A stretch of 64,000 nt of DNA from JADKCZ01 sp963786945 (GCA_963786945.1 CAWBAO010000005.1:682001-746000), one strand, 5' to 3'; positions 28,967 through 39,083 are shown, counted from the first letter of the stretch. Made by a program: numbers and translations. The notes: generated by a model from the sequence alone, not told the origin.

Positions 28967-29850
28967 CGGTACTCCTCCTGCGAGCCGGGGGTGGCCCCGT
29001 CGCCGAGCGTGTCCCGGGCCTCGACGAGGATCTCGGCGCCGATCGCGCCGGCCTCCTCGTAGGAGGCCTGGTAGACGCGGACCAGCATGAGCTTGGCCAT
29101 CTCGAGGATGGCCAGGAAGGTGGCGATCACCTCGGAGCGGGTGTTGGGCGCCCCCTGGTGGCCGCGCAGCAGCTCCTCGAAGCTGGCCCGGCCGCGCAGC
29201 CGCAGCACCTCCACCACCCGCGCGATGGCGTCGGTGATGGAGAGCCGGTCGGCGAAGATCTCCTGGGTGGTCTCGGTCCGGGCGTTCTTGAGGGCCCGGT
29301 CGAGGGCCTCGATGAGCTTGAAGACCGAGACGTCGGCCAGCCCCTCCGGCCCCTCGGCCGCCGCCGGGCGCGCCGCCCGGGCGCGCCGCGTGAAGACGGT
29401 CCGCTCCAGGATGTCCCGCTCGCCCAGCTCCGCCCCCGCGGCCTTGTACTTCTGGTAGACGAGCAGCCGCCGCACCAGCTCGGCGCGCGGGTCCACCCCG
29501 CCCTCCTCGGCCTCGGCGTCCTCGGCCACCTCGGTGCGGGGCAGGAGCAGCTTGCTCTTCATGAGCATGAGCTGCGCCGCCATGTCGAGGAACCCACCGG
29601 CCAGGTCGATGTCCAGCTCGCGCAGCAGCGCCAGCGTGGCCAGGTAGCTCTCGGTGATCCGGGCGATGGGGATGTCGAGGATCTCGACCTGGTGCTCCTT
29701 GACCAGGTGGAGCAGCAGGTCGAGCGGCCCCTCGAAGGGAGGCTGGCCGGGCTTGAAGGGCGGCAGCGAGACGCGGAAGGCGTCCACCGGGCGCGCCGGG
29801 GCCTCCTCGCCGGCGCCCGGGGCGCCCGTCTCCTCCTGCTGCATCGACAT
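28963..29850 (-). CDS. scpA: segregation and condensation protein A (kleisin)
   Basis: A 295-residue kleisin that closes the Smc ring. The N-terminal Smc-head contact region has FEGPLDLLLHLVKEHQVEILDIPI, shown here by its start FEGPLDLLLHL and end EILDIPIARITE. It is followed by DMAAQLMLMKSKLLLP. The C-terminal winged helix includes SRSEVIATFLAILE-type residues (RSEVIATFLAILEMAKLM). The length is slightly above the usual 250-270 because of a basic/Pro insert near residues 155-170. The start ATG at 29850 follows an AGGAGGG motif at a longer distance (about 14 bases), so initiation strength is uncertain. It lies 28 bases after trpS in the same operon. Confidence 0.93.
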
Positions 29851-29878
29851 CGCCGTGGCCGCCCTCCTCTGCGCGAGC

Positions 29879-30871
<993 letters not shown>

Positions 30872-30878
30872 GGGGTGG

Positions 30879-31529
30879 TCAGGCGATGGCGTTGAGGAGC
30901 TGGTTGAGCACCTGGATGACGGCCCGGGACGGGCCGGCGATGAGCCGGCCTCCGAAGAAGAAGATGGCCATCAGCAGGAACGGGGACAGGCGCTCTACCA
31001 TGTGCCACTGCTCGCGGTAACGGTAGGGCACGAGCCACGCGGCGATCCGGCTCCCGTCGAGCGGCGGGACCGGGATGAGGTTGAAGATCGCCAGGCTCAC
31101 GTTCATGAAGATCAGGTTGGCCAGGAGGGCCCGGGCGCCCGACGGCAGGTCGAGCTGGAGCCGGTAGATCAGCCCGAGCACGACGGTCGCCAGCACCGCG
31201 ATGGCCACGTTCGACAGCGGGCCGGCGGAGGCCGTGATGGCCATGCCGCGTCCCATGTTCACGTCACGCCGGAAGCGGGTGGGATTGACCGGCACCGGCT
31301 TGGCCCACCCGAACCCGGGAAGCCCCGAGGCCGACAGCAGGAAGGGCAGGAGGAGCGTGCCGAACGGGTCGACGTGCGACACCGGGTTGAGGGTGAGCCG
31401 GCCCTGCCGCGCCGCGGTGTCGTCGCCCAGGCGCCACGCGCTCCACGCGTGAGCCCACTCGTGGACGGACAGCGACAGGACCATCGGGATCAGGGCCACC
31501 AGGCCCTGCACCACGTCCAGACCACCCAT
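30879..31529 (-). CDS. site-2 protease-like M50 membrane metalloprotease
   Basis: A 216-residue polytopic membrane protein of the M50B (SpoIVFB/S2P) group. The zinc motif HExxH is in LSVHEWAHAW within the first membrane segment. The third ligand Asp lies in the conserved FNLIPVPPLDGSRI block. Between them are PGFGWAKPVPVNP and three to four hydrophobic helices. These proteins cleave substrates inside the membrane, but this compact Rip3-like form has no PDZ domain and no known substrate. It is the first gene of a long operon, behind a good promoter at 31554-31582. Confidence 0.87.
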   Translation of the reverse strand: MGGLDVVQGLVALIPMVLSLSVHEWAHAWSAWRLGDDTAARQGRLTLNPVSHVDPFGTLLLPFLLSASGLPGFGWAKPVPVNPTRFRRDVNMGRGMAITASAGPLSNVAIAVLATVVLGLIYRLQLDLPSGARALLANLIFMNVSLAIFNLIPVPPLDGSRIAAWLVPYRYREQWHMVERLSPFLLMAIFFFGGRLIAGPSRAVIQVLNQLLNAIA

Positions 31530-31553
31530 GGAGAACCCCTTGAAAAAAGAAGC

Positions 31554-31582
31554 CTTCTAGCAGCGCGGCGCCCGGGGGTCAA
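31554..31582 (-). promoter_or_regulatory. sigma70-type promoter of the M50-trpS-scpAB-rluB operon
   Basis: On the minus strand: TTGACC (31582-31577), 17-base spacer, TAGAAG (31559-31554), preceded by TGC (extended -10). The transcript would start near 31547. Its leader is about 18 bases and contains TTCTTTTTTC. Confidence 0.72.
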
Positions 31583-31641
31583 CGCGGCAGGGAGGAGCCG
31601 AAATGGGTGTCGGGTCGAGGGCTTGGCCGCGCCGTCGACCG

Positions 31642-32538
31642 TCAGGCCCGGGGGTGGAAGCGGTCGTAGAGCCGGCGCGCCTGGGTGGTGTCCACGTGGG
31701 TGTAGATCTGCGTGGTGGCCACGTCGGCGTGCCCCAGCATGGCCTGCACGGCACGCAGGTCGGCGCCGCCGGCCAGCAGGTGGGTGGCGAAGGCGTGGCG
31801 CAGCTTGTGGGGCGAGACCCGCCGCCCGATCCCGGCCGCCCGGACGTGGCGGTCGAGCAGCCGGGCGAAGCCGTGGCGGGTCATGCGCCGGCCGCGCGGG
31901 GTGACGAAGAGGTCGGGGGAGCGCCGTCCCTTGAGCAACCGCTCCCGGGCCCCGGCCAGGTAGGCCTTGACGGCCTCCGCGGCCGGGGCGCCCACGGGCA
32001 CCAGCCGCTCCTTGTTCCCCTTCCCCCGCGCCACCAGCACCCGGGTCTCCAGGTTGACGTCGTTGAGCGTGAGCCCGACCAGCTCGGAGACGCGCAGCCC
32101 GGTGGCGTAGAGCAGCTCCAGCATGGCCCGGTCGCGGCGACCCGCCGGCGTGCGCGGGTCCGGGGCCGCCAGCACCGCCAGGCACTCCTCGGGGGAGAGC
32201 GGCTGCGGCAGCTTGCGCTCGCGGCGCGGGGAGTCGATCTCGTCGGCCGGGTCCGAGGGCGCCAGCCTCTCGGCGGCCAGCAGCCTGTGGAAGGTGCGGA
32301 TGGCCGAGAGGGCGCGGGCCTGCGAGCGGGGCGACAGGCCGCGCTCCACCAGCCCGGCCAGGTGGTCCTGGATGTCCCGGCGGGTGACCCGGGCCGGGTC
32401 GGACACCCCGGCCGCGGCCAGGTGGTCGAGGTAGCGGCGCAGGTCGTGGCCGTAGCCCTCCACGGTGTTGGGGGCCAGCCCCTTCTCCACGCGGACGTGG
32501 ACCAGGAAGAGGTCGAGGGCGGCGTCGAGCGGGGACAT
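31642..32538 (-). CDS. xerD: tyrosine recombinase XerC/XerD
   Basis: A 298-residue tyrosine recombinase of the Xer type, which resolves chromosome dimers at dif. The SAM-like N-terminal DNA-binding domain (LDLFLVHVRVEKGLAPNT) is followed by the catalytic domain. All six catalytic residues are visible: Arg in TGLRVSEL, Lys in ARGKGNKERLVP, His and Arg in SPHKLRHAFATHLL, His in MLGHADV, and the nucleophile Tyr in TQIYTHV. The length matches chromosomal XerC/D, and the housekeeping neighbourhood argues against a mobile-element integrase. XerC versus XerD cannot be settled without comparison. No dif-like site was recognised. Confidence 0.88.
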   Translation of the reverse strand: MSPLDAALDLFLVHVRVEKGLAPNTVEGYGHDLRRYLDHLAAAGVSDPARVTRRDIQDHLAGLVERGLSPRSQARALSAIRTFHRLLAAERLAPSDPADEIDSPRRERKLPQPLSPEECLAVLAAPDPRTPAGRRDRAMLELLYATGLRVSELVGLTLNDVNLETRVLVARGKGNKERLVPVGAPAAEAVKAYLAGARERLLKGRRSPDLFVTPRGRRMTRHGFARLLDRHVRAAGIGRRVSPHKLRHAFATHLLAGGADLRAVQAMLGHADVATTQIYTHVDTTQARRLYDRFHPRA

Positions 32539-32600
32539 CGGGGCGACGATATCGCCCGGGGGCGCGGCGTCCAGTAACGGGCGCTGCGCCGGAGGCCGGC

Positions 32601-33224
32601 TCAGGTCAGCAGGTCGGAGACGTCGCCCTTGCCGACGCGGACCACCACCGGCTCCGGGCCGGACAGGTCGATCACCGAGGAGGGGTCGTTGGCGCGGTAG
32701 CCGCCGTCGAGGATCAGCTCGAGCCCGTGCCCCAGCTGCTCCTTGATGTCGTGGGCGTCGATCAGCACCTCGCCGCCCGGGGTGGCCGCCGAGGTCGAGA
32801 TGATGGGGTGGCCGAGCCGGCGCACCAGCTCCAGCGCGATGGGGCTGTCGGGGATGCGGATGCCCACCGTCTTCTGGCGGCGCAGCACCAGGTCCGGCAC
32901 CAGCCGGGTGGCCGGGAGGATGAAGGTGAACGGCCCCGGCACCTTGCGGCGCAGCACGCGGTAGGCGGCGTTGTCGACGATGGCGTAGCGGGCGATCTCG
33001 GCGAGGTCCTGGCAGATGAAGGAGAGCTCCTGCGTGCGTGGCAGCTGCTTCAGCAGGTAGATGCGCTCGATGGCCCGCTTGTCGAACAGGTCGCAGCCGA
33101 GGCCGTAGAAGGTGTCGGTCGGGAAGGCCACCAGCCCGCCGCCGGAGAGGGCCGCGACGGCGCGCTCGAGGACGCGCGGCTGCGGGTTGACGGGATCGAT
33201 CTGGACGATGTTGGCGACCGCCAT
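32601..33224 (-). CDS. Sua5/YciO/YrdC-family protein
   Basis: A 207-residue single-domain protein of the TsaC/YciO family. Visible blocks are GGLVAFPTDTFYGLGCDL, IYLLKQLPR, the PGPFTFILPAT segment and IRIPD. In TsaC the fold makes threonylcarbamoyl-AMP for the t6A modification of tRNAs reading ANN codons. The C-terminal LDGGYRANDPSSVIDLSG pattern and the KQLPRTQELSF variant of the usual KxRP motif fit YciO, whose activity is weaker, at least as well. The ATG at 33224 lies six bases after TAGAAG, without a Shine-Dalgarno sequence. It follows glnD by 17 bases. Confidence 0.88.
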   Translation of the reverse strand: MAVANIVQIDPVNPQPRVLERAVAALSGGGLVAFPTDTFYGLGCDLFDKRAIERIYLLKQLPRTQELSFICQDLAEIARYAIVDNAAYRVLRRKVPGPFTFILPATRLVPDLVLRRQKTVGIRIPDSPIALELVRRLGHPIISTSAATPGGEVLIDAHDIKEQLGHGLELILDGGYRANDPSSVIDLSGPEPVVVRVGKGDVSDLLT

Positions 33225-33230
33225 GGCTCG

Positions 33231-33236
33231 CTTCTA
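33231..33236 (-). promoter_or_regulatory. -10 element before the Sua5/YciO gene (leaderless start)
   Basis: On the minus strand GG-TAGAAG-CGAGCC-ATG. The hexamer lies in the 17-base gap after glnD, six bases from the start codon. No -35 is recognised. Confidence 0.4.
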
Positions 33237-33241
33237 CCAGC

Positions 33242-36025
33242 TTAGCGGTCGGGGCGGGAGAGCGCGGTGGTGATGGCCTCGACCACCCGGTCGGCCACCT
33301 CGCCCTGGAGCCGGGCCCCCTGCTCGGTCCGGACGTAGAAGGCGTCGGCGGCGCGGTGGCCCTCGGTGGTGATGCGGGCCAGGTCCACGGTGAGGCCGAG
33401 CTCGAAGAAGGTGCGGGTCAGCGTGTGGAGGAGGCCCACCCGGTCGGCGCAGAAGACGTCCACCACCGAGTGGCTCCGGGCGCTCTCGTTGTCGATGACC
33501 ACCTTGGTCGCCAGGCGCGGCAGCGGCTTGGCCGGCAGGCTGGAGGCGCGCAGGCGCCGCTCCAGGACGCCCTCCAGCGACTCGCGCCCGCCCAGCACCC
33601 GGTCCAGGTCCCGCCGGGCCGCGCGCCACCGGGCCGCGCCCACCGGGCCATCCTCCGGGCCGCGCAGCGCGAAGATGTCGAGCGCCCGGCCGGCGAAGGG
33701 CCCCAGGCCCGGCTCGTCCGGCGTCGAGAAGACCTCGGCGTGCTGGATGTCGATGCGGTGGGCCGCCAGCACCCCGGTGATGGTGGCCAGCAGGCCGGGC
33801 CGGTCGAAGGCGGTCAGGTGCAGCTCCGAAGCGCCCAGCCCGGGGCGGTGCCGAATCCAGGTGGCCATGGAGCGCTGCCGCCCCAGCCGGAAGAGGCGCA
33901 GGTGGCGCGGCGCCTGCTCCGGCGGAATGGTCACGTAGTAGCGGGCCGGCATGGCCTCGACGAAGCGCGCCTGCTCCTCGGCCGGGCTGCCGCCGTGGTG
34001 GGCCTGCAGCGCTGCCCGCGCCCGTCCCCGCCCCTCCGACTCGGCCGTCCCCGGCTCGGGCCGCCGCTCGCCCCGCTCCAGCACCGCCCGCGTCTTCTCG
34101 AAGAGGTCGCGCAGCAGCCGCGCCTTGAACTCGGTCCAGGTGCGGGGGCCGACCGTGGCGATGTCGGCGTAGGTGAGCAGGTAGAGCTTCTCGAGCCGGT
34201 CGATGGTGCCGACCTCCTCGGCGAAGGCGTGGATGAGGTCCGGATCCGAGAGGTCGCGGCGCTGGGCGATGGAGGCCATGCGCAGGTGCTTGGCCACCAG
34301 CCACTCGATGTCGGCGGCGTCGGCCGGGTCCAGCCCCATCCGCACGCAGGCCTCGGCGGCGATCTCCGCGCCCCGGGCCGAGTGGTCCTTGCCGCTCCCC
34401 TTGCCGATGTCGTGGAACAGGGTGCCGAGGTAGAGCGGCAGCGGCCGGGCCAGCGCCTGCATCAGCAGGGTCAGCCCCTCCTCCTGGACGTCGCCGCAGC
34501 GGAGCGCCAGCAGCCGGCGCACCGCGAACAGGGAGTGAACGTCGACGGTGTACACGTGGTAGACGTCGATCTGCCGCCGCGCGGTGATGCGCGCGAACTC
34601 CGGCAGGACGCGCTGGAAGACGCCCAGGTCGTGCATGCGCGTCAGGAAGCGGCCCCGGGTCCCCTTGCGCGTGAAGCAGCCCAGCAGCTCGGCGTTCATC
34701 TCGGCGTCGTCGGCGGCCCCCGGCGGGAGCGCCTCGGCCGCCTCGGCGGCCTGGTCGCGGGCGTAGGGGTAGAGGTCCAGCCCCTCCCGGTCTGCCGCGG
34801 CGAAGAGCCGCACCAGCGCCGCCGGCGAGCGCCGCAGCACGTCCTTGTCGACCAGCGAGAGGCGGCCGCGGAAGATCTTGAACTCGCCCCCCTCCAGGTA
34901 GCGGTCGGCGGAGCGGGCCGGCTGGCCGCGCACCAGCGGCACCGCCTTCTCGGCCCCGGTCATGGCGGCCGGCGCCGGGACGGTGCGCCAGCCGCTGGCC
35001 GCCTGCGGCTCCAGGCAGCGGTCGACGATGGCGTCGCAGGCCACCAGCACCGTCTTGGCGGCGAGGTAGTAGTGGCGCATGAACTGCTCCACGGCCGGGC
35101 TCTCCTCGGTGTCGACGTAGCCCATGGCCGCGGCCACCTGGGGCTGGATGTCGAAGGTGAGCTGGTCGTTCTTGCGCCCGGAGAGGAAGTGCAGCTCGTT
35201 GCGAACCCGCCAGATGAAGTCGCGGGCGCTGCGCATCTCGCGGATCTCCCGCTCCGGCAGCAGGGCCCGGCTGAGCAGGTCGCTGATGCCGGCCACCTTG
35301 AAGCGCACCCGGGCCGCCCAGAGCGCGCTCTGCAGGTCGCGCAGGCCGCCCTCCGACGACTTGACGTTGGGCTCCAGCAGGTAGAGCGAGTCGCCGAACC
35401 GCTCCCGCCGCTCGCGCATCTCGGCCAGCTTGTCGCCGAGGAACTGGTCGACCTTGGCCTGCGAGAGGCCGTGCAGCTCCTCCCGCTCCAGCGCCCTGAA
35501 CAGCGCCTTGTCCCCGGCCAGGAAGCGCAGGTCGAGCAGCGCGGTGCGCGCCGTGTGGTCCTCGCTGGCGAGCCGGTCGCAGCCCTTGAGATCGCGGACC
35601 CCGTAGCCCACCTCGAGGTTCAGGTCCCAGAGCGAGTACAGGAACCTCTCGCTGGCCGCCTTGACGAAGCGATCCGGCCCGCCGTCGGCGTGGAGCACCA
35701 GCAGGTCGATGTCGCTGTAGGGGTTGAGCTCCCGCCGGCCGTAGCCGCCCAGGGCCACCAGCGCCACCGGCGAGGGCGGGAGGGTGCGGGCCACCTCGGC
35801 GCAGGCCCGCTCCCAGAGCGAGAGGACCAGCTCGTCCATGGCCGCGCTCTGGAGCCGCACCACGGTGCGGCCGCTGGCCCCACGGCGGTGGAGGGCCTCG
35901 GCGAACCTCCGCCGGGCGGCCAGGTCGGCCTTGGCGTCGCCGGTCAACGGCGGCAGCTCGGACAGGGGGTCGAGGTCCTCGTCGGGGGCCGGCGGGGGGA
36001 GGACGGTGGTGGAGGTGGCGGTCAT
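33242..36025 (-). CDS. glnD: PII uridylyltransferase / uridylyl-removing enzyme
   Basis: A 927-residue nitrogen sensor that adds UMP to, and removes it from, PII proteins according to glutamine level. The nucleotidyltransferase domain has LGGYGRRELNPYSDIDLLVL. The HD hydrolase domain has TLFHDIGKGSGKDHSARG. Two ACT domains close the protein (ELHLTAFDRPGLLATITGVLA and the DRVGLLHTLTRTFFELGL segment). Length is at the upper end of the family. The ATG at 36025 is chosen because GGGGAG lies four bases upstream; the open frame to 36067 crosses the promoter region. No glnB or amtB is in the window. Confidence 0.95.
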   Translation of the reverse strand: MTATSTTVLPPPAPDEDLDPLSELPPLTGDAKADLAARRRFAEALHRRGASGRTVVRLQSAAMDELVLSLWERACAEVARTLPPSPVALVALGGYGRRELNPYSDIDLLVLHADGGPDRFVKAASERFLYSLWDLNLEVGYGVRDLKGCDRLASEDHTARTALLDLRFLAGDKALFRALEREELHGLSQAKVDQFLGDKLAEMRERRERFGDSLYLLEPNVKSSEGGLRDLQSALWAARVRFKVAGISDLLSRALLPEREIREMRSARDFIWRVRNELHFLSGRKNDQLTFDIQPQVAAAMGYVDTEESPAVEQFMRHYYLAAKTVLVACDAIVDRCLEPQAASGWRTVPAPAAMTGAEKAVPLVRGQPARSADRYLEGGEFKIFRGRLSLVDKDVLRRSPAALVRLFAAADREGLDLYPYARDQAAEAAEALPPGAADDAEMNAELLGCFTRKGTRGRFLTRMHDLGVFQRVLPEFARITARRQIDVYHVYTVDVHSLFAVRRLLALRCGDVQEEGLTLLMQALARPLPLYLGTLFHDIGKGSGKDHSARGAEIAAEACVRMGLDPADAADIEWLVAKHLRMASIAQRRDLSDPDLIHAFAEEVGTIDRLEKLYLLTYADIATVGPRTWTEFKARLLRDLFEKTRAVLERGERRPEPGTAESEGRGRARAALQAHHGGSPAEEQARFVEAMPARYYVTIPPEQAPRHLRLFRLGRQRSMATWIRHRPGLGASELHLTAFDRPGLLATITGVLAAHRIDIQHAEVFSTPDEPGLGPFAGRALDIFALRGPEDGPVGAARWRAARRDLDRVLGGRESLEGVLERRLRASSLPAKPLPRLATKVVIDNESARSHSVVDVFCADRVGLLHTLTRTFFELGLTVDLARITTEGHRAADAFYVRTEQGARLQGEVADRVVEAITTALSRPDR

Positions 36026-36063
36026 CTGCTCCCCGATATAACCCGGGACGGTTGCCGCCGCGC

Positions 36064-37779
36064 TCACGGGGCGCGGGCCACCCGCGTGCCCTGCTGGGCG
36101 GCGAAGTCGACCACCGCCCGGGCCACCGCGCCGGCCACCTCGTCCTGGTACCTGGCCGAGGCCAGCCGCTTCTCCTCGCGCCGGTTGGAGATGAAGGCGG
36201 TCTCGACCAGCACGGCCGGCATGCGGGCGCCCACCAGCACGTAGAACAGGGCGCTCTTCACGCCCAGGTCCTGCACGTCGCCCACCTTCTCGCGCACCGA
36301 GCCGGTGATCTCCTTCTGGACCTGCTCGGCCAGCCGCCGGCTGGCGCCGGCAGCGGAGCGCGCGTCGAGGTCGGTCAGGATGCGCCGGGCGTCGGCCGCG
36401 TCGGCCTCGTCGTCGGGATCGACGCCGTTCTCACGGGCCGCCAGCCGGGTCGAGTAGCGGTCGTCGGCCACGTTGAGGACCCAGGACTCGACCCCGGCCA
36501 GGGTGCGGCGCGGGTTGGCGTTGGCATGGATGGAGACGAAGAGATCGCCCTTCCTGGCGTTGGCGATGGCGGTCCGCTCCTCCAGGGCGACGTAGCGGTC
36601 GTCGCTGCGGGTCATCACCACCGCGAAGCCGGCCTTCTTCAGCCGCTGCTCCAGCCGCCTGGAGATGGCCAGCGTCACGTCCTTCTCGCGGACGCCGGTC
36701 GGGCCGATGGCGCCGGGGTCGAGGCCGCCGTGGCCGGCGTCGACCACGATGCGGCGGATGGGGCGCGGGCTCCCCTCCTCCTCCGCGCCGGCCGCCGCGG
36801 CGGCGTGGGGCGGCGAGGCCGGGGTGGCCGCGCCCTTGGCCGAGCCGCGGGCCTCCCGCTCGGCCAGCCTCGTGCCCACGTCGACGATGAGCCGCGGCGG
36901 GTCGTCCATCCGGTAGAAGCGGACGTCGTCGCGCCCCGGCAGGTCGAGGACCACCCGGACCGTCTCGGGATCGCGCTGCGCGGTGCGGACCCGATCGATC
37001 TGGTCGCCCTCGACGCGGCGGGCCTGCGCCGAGCCCTCCAGCCGTGCCGGGCGGAAGTCCAGCGCCAGCCGCCGGGGTGCGCCGTCGGCGGCCGCCAGCT
37101 CGAACTGCTGCCAGCCGACCCAGTGGTCGAGGGAGATGGCGACCCGGGTGTAGTCGTCGCTGGCCCAGGCCCGCACCTGGCCGATGCTGGCGGTCCCGGC
37201 GCCGTTGGAGGTGCCCAGCCGCAGCGCGGGCGGGGCCTTCAGGTCGGCCACGGCCGCCTCCAGCTCGGGCTCGGCCACCGGCTCCAGCTCGTGCCGGGCC
37301 GGCGGCGGGCTGGCCGGGGCGCGGGGCTGGCTGCCGCGGGCCGGGGCGGCCGCCACCGCGCCCTTCTGCTTGCGCGCGGGCGGTGGGTGGTCGTCGCCGG
37401 CCTCGCGCCGGATGGCGGCGGCGAACCGGGCGGCGTCGCGGGCTCCCAGCCGCTGCGCCTTCGCGGCCAGGCGCAGCGCGGCCTCTCGATCGGCCTCGTT
37501 GGCCGACCAGCGGTAGAGGGCGTACCGGGCCCGCGCCGCCTCCAGCGTGGCCGCCGGCGCGTCCTTGCCGACCGCGGCCTTCTGCAGCGCCTGGATGGCC
37601 TTCTCCCAGTTGTGGTGGTAGCGCCGCTTCACCGGGTCGCGCATCAGGCTCTTCAGCTGGGCGCGGGCGGCCTCCAGCCTGGGCCCTGCCGCCGTTGGGC
37701 GCGGCGCCGGCCGGGCCGCCGCCCCCGAGGTGGGGGCGGCCAGCAGGACCGACAGGAGCAGCGGGAGGACGGCGCCCAT
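36064..37779 (-). CDS. N-acetylmuramoyl-L-alanine amidase with AMIN domain (AmiC-like)
   Basis: A 571-residue exported amidase that cleaves the stem peptide from N-acetylmuramic acid during cell separation. A signal peptide covers about residues 1-20. Residues 25-130 form a helical TPR-like region, followed by a Pro/Ala linker. The AMIN domain lies at about residues 195-300 (VRAWASDDYTRVAISLDH). The Amidase_3 catalytic domain is at about 340-560, with the zinc ligands in VVDAGHGGLDPGAIG, the Glu after VALEERTAIAN, the His in FVSIHANANP and the catalytic Glu in VLVETAFISN. All key residues are present. It ends 38 bases before glnD begins. Confidence 0.92.
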   Translation of the reverse strand: MGAVLPLLLSVLLAAPTSGAAARPAPRPTAAGPRLEAARAQLKSLMRDPVKRRYHHNWEKAIQALQKAAVGKDAPAATLEAARARYALYRWSANEADREAALRLAAKAQRLGARDAARFAAAIRREAGDDHPPPARKQKGAVAAAPARGSQPRAPASPPPARHELEPVAEPELEAAVADLKAPPALRLGTSNGAGTASIGQVRAWASDDYTRVAISLDHWVGWQQFELAAADGAPRRLALDFRPARLEGSAQARRVEGDQIDRVRTAQRDPETVRVVLDLPGRDDVRFYRMDDPPRLIVDVGTRLAEREARGSAKGAATPASPPHAAAAAGAEEEGSPRPIRRIVVDAGHGGLDPGAIGPTGVREKDVTLAISRRLEQRLKKAGFAVVMTRSDDRYVALEERTAIANARKGDLFVSIHANANPRRTLAGVESWVLNVADDRYSTRLAARENGVDPDDEADAADARRILTDLDARSAAGASRRLAEQVQKEITGSVREKVGDVQDLGVKSALFYVLVGARMPAVLVETAFISNRREEKRLASARYQDEVAGAVARAVVDFAAQQGTRVARAP

Positions 37780-37833
37780 TCCGGGCGAATGTGGCCCCGC
37801 CCGATATCACAGTCCACTTTTCGGCGGCGGAGG

Positions 37834-37839
37834 TATGAT
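37834..37839 (+). promoter_or_regulatory. -10-like element upstream of elbB
   Basis: TATGAT, about 30 bases before the elbB start, with a strong AGGAGG ribosome-binding site between them (37857-37862). No good -35 at 16-18 bases is seen. Confidence 0.35.
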
Positions 37840-37868
37840 CCCGTCCTCTCCGTCCCAGGAGGTCCGTC

Positions 37869-38534
37869 ATGGGCAGCGGCAAGCGGGTGGGCGTGCTCCT
37901 CTCCGGCTGCGGTTTCCTCGATGGTGCCGAGATCCACGAGGCGACCTGCACCCTCCTCTCCCTCGACCGGCGCGGCGCCACCCTGGTGGCGATGGCGCCC
38001 GACAAGCCCCAGCACCACGTCATCGACCACCTCGTCCAGCAGCCCCAGGCCGGACCGGCGCGCAACGTGCTGCAGGAGTCGGCCCGCATCGTCCGCGGCC
38101 AGATCACGCCGCTGGCCAAGGTGAAGGCGGAGGAGCTGGACGCGCTGATCCTGCCGGGCGGCTTCGGCGCGGCCAAGAACCTCTGCACCTACGCCTTCGA
38201 CGGCGCGGCCATGAAGGTCGACCCCGACGTGGAGCGGCTGGTCCGGGCGGTGCACGCCGCGAAGAAGCCCCTCGGCTTCATCTGCATCTCCCCGGTCATC
38301 GCCGCGCGGATCTTCGGCGCCGAGCACGTCCGGGTGACCATCGGCATGGACCCGTCCACGGCCGCCCACATCACCTCCTGGGGCGCCGAGCACGTCGAGT
38401 GCGCCGTCGACCAGATCGTGGTGGACCAGAGGCTCAAGCTGGTCAGCACGCCGGCCTACATGCTGGGACCGTGGATCGCCCCGGTGGCTGCCGGGATCGA
38501 CCGGCTGGTGGGCGCGGTGCTGGAAATGGCCTGA
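37869..38534 (+). CDS. elbB: ElbB-type glyoxalase-like protein (DJ-1/GATase1 fold)
   Basis: A 221-residue member of the DJ-1/PfpI superfamily close to ElbB (YhbL), known as a glyoxalase-like protein linked with isoprenoid synthesis in E. coli. Signature stretches are VGVLLSGCGFLDGAEIHEA at the N-terminus, LILPGGFGAAKNLC, and GFICISPVIAA with the nucleophilic-elbow Cys. Length equals that of E. coli ElbB. The ATG at 37869 has AGGAGG seven bases upstream, one of the strongest ribosome-binding sites in the window. It is a single-gene unit, divergent from the amidase. Its physiological substrate is not established. Confidence 0.88.
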   Translation: MGSGKRVGVLLSGCGFLDGAEIHEATCTLLSLDRRGATLVAMAPDKPQHHVIDHLVQQPQAGPARNVLQESARIVRGQITPLAKVKAEELDALILPGGFGAAKNLCTYAFDGAAMKVDPDVERLVRAVHAAKKPLGFICISPVIAARIFGAEHVRVTIGMDPSTAAHITSWGAEHVECAVDQIVVDQRLKLVSTPAYMLGPWIAPVAAGIDRLVGAVLEMA

Positions 38535-38706
38535 ACAAGGGATGGTCGAACCAGGCCTCCAGCCCCGGGAAGGGGCGTAACGCGACTTAGTCTCAAGTCT
38601 GCGACATTCCGTCACTTTTTTCTCGTCAGCCCGTGAATTCCGGGTACCATCCGCCGTCCATCCAACCGGGCGGGCTGGTCCGCCCCAGGTTCCCAGGAGC
38701 AGAAAA

Positions 38707-38997
38707 GTGAACAAGATCTTCGCTGCTATCGTCGCGGCTCTCGTCTTCTCGGTCGGCGTCGCCGCTGCCGCCGAGGCCCCGGCCACCATCGTCATCGACA
38801 ACAAGAACGGCAAGGTCACCTTCCCGCACAAGGCTCACGTCGACGCGGTGAAGGGCGACTGCACCAAGTGCCACGCCACCAAGGCCGGCGGCAAGATCGA
38901 GGGCTTCAACAAGGAGAAGGCCCACGCCCTCTGCCAGGGCTGCCACAAGGAAGCCCAGAAGGGCCCGACCAAGTGCGCGGAGTGCCACAAGAAGTAG
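38707..38997 (+). CDS. ppcA: periplasmic triheme cytochrome c7, PpcA family
   Basis: A 96-residue precursor: signal peptide of about 22 residues, then a mature protein of about 74 with three CxxCH haem sites (CTKCH, CQGCH, CAECH). The distal His ligands lie in FPHKAH and EKAHALC. The pattern GKIEGFNKEKAH followed by KGPTKCAECHKK at the C-terminus is nearly that of Geobacter PpcA. Such proteins ferry electrons through the periplasm to outer-membrane conduits in metal respiration. It starts with GTG, with CAGGAG eight bases upstream, and ends at a strong terminator, so it is expressed alone and probably abundantly. Multihaem and barrel genes lie 5 kb downstream. Confidence 0.93.
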   Translation: MNKIFAAIVAALVFSVGVAAAAEAPATIVIDNKNGKVTFPHKAHVDAVKGDCTKCHATKAGGKIEGFNKEKAHALCQGCHKEAQKGPTKCAECHKK

Positions 38998-39026
38998 TCG
39001 CGCCGCGGCTGCCAGCTTGAAGCGCC

Positions 39027-39057
39027 GAGGGGCCGGGGGACCGGCCCCTCTCCTTTT
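39027..39057 (+). terminator. intrinsic terminator after ppcA
   Basis: A perfect 10-base stem GAGGGGCCGG / CCGGCCCCTC with a GGGA loop (39027-39050), followed by TCCTTTT. It is the clearest Rho-independent terminator in the window and also separates ppcA from the convergent mutS. Confidence 0.85.
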
Positions 39058-39083
39058 CCCCGGGAGCGTCGGGGCCAGCGACG

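Noticed and set aside
31642..32538. xerD as a mobile-element integrase
   Set aside because: It has the length and domain layout of chromosomal Xer proteins, with no neighbouring tRNA, direct repeats or mobile genes.
33356..36244. A 962-codon plus-strand frame
   Set aside because: Antisense to glnD, with no protein-like motifs; GC-rich genomes lack stops in such frames.
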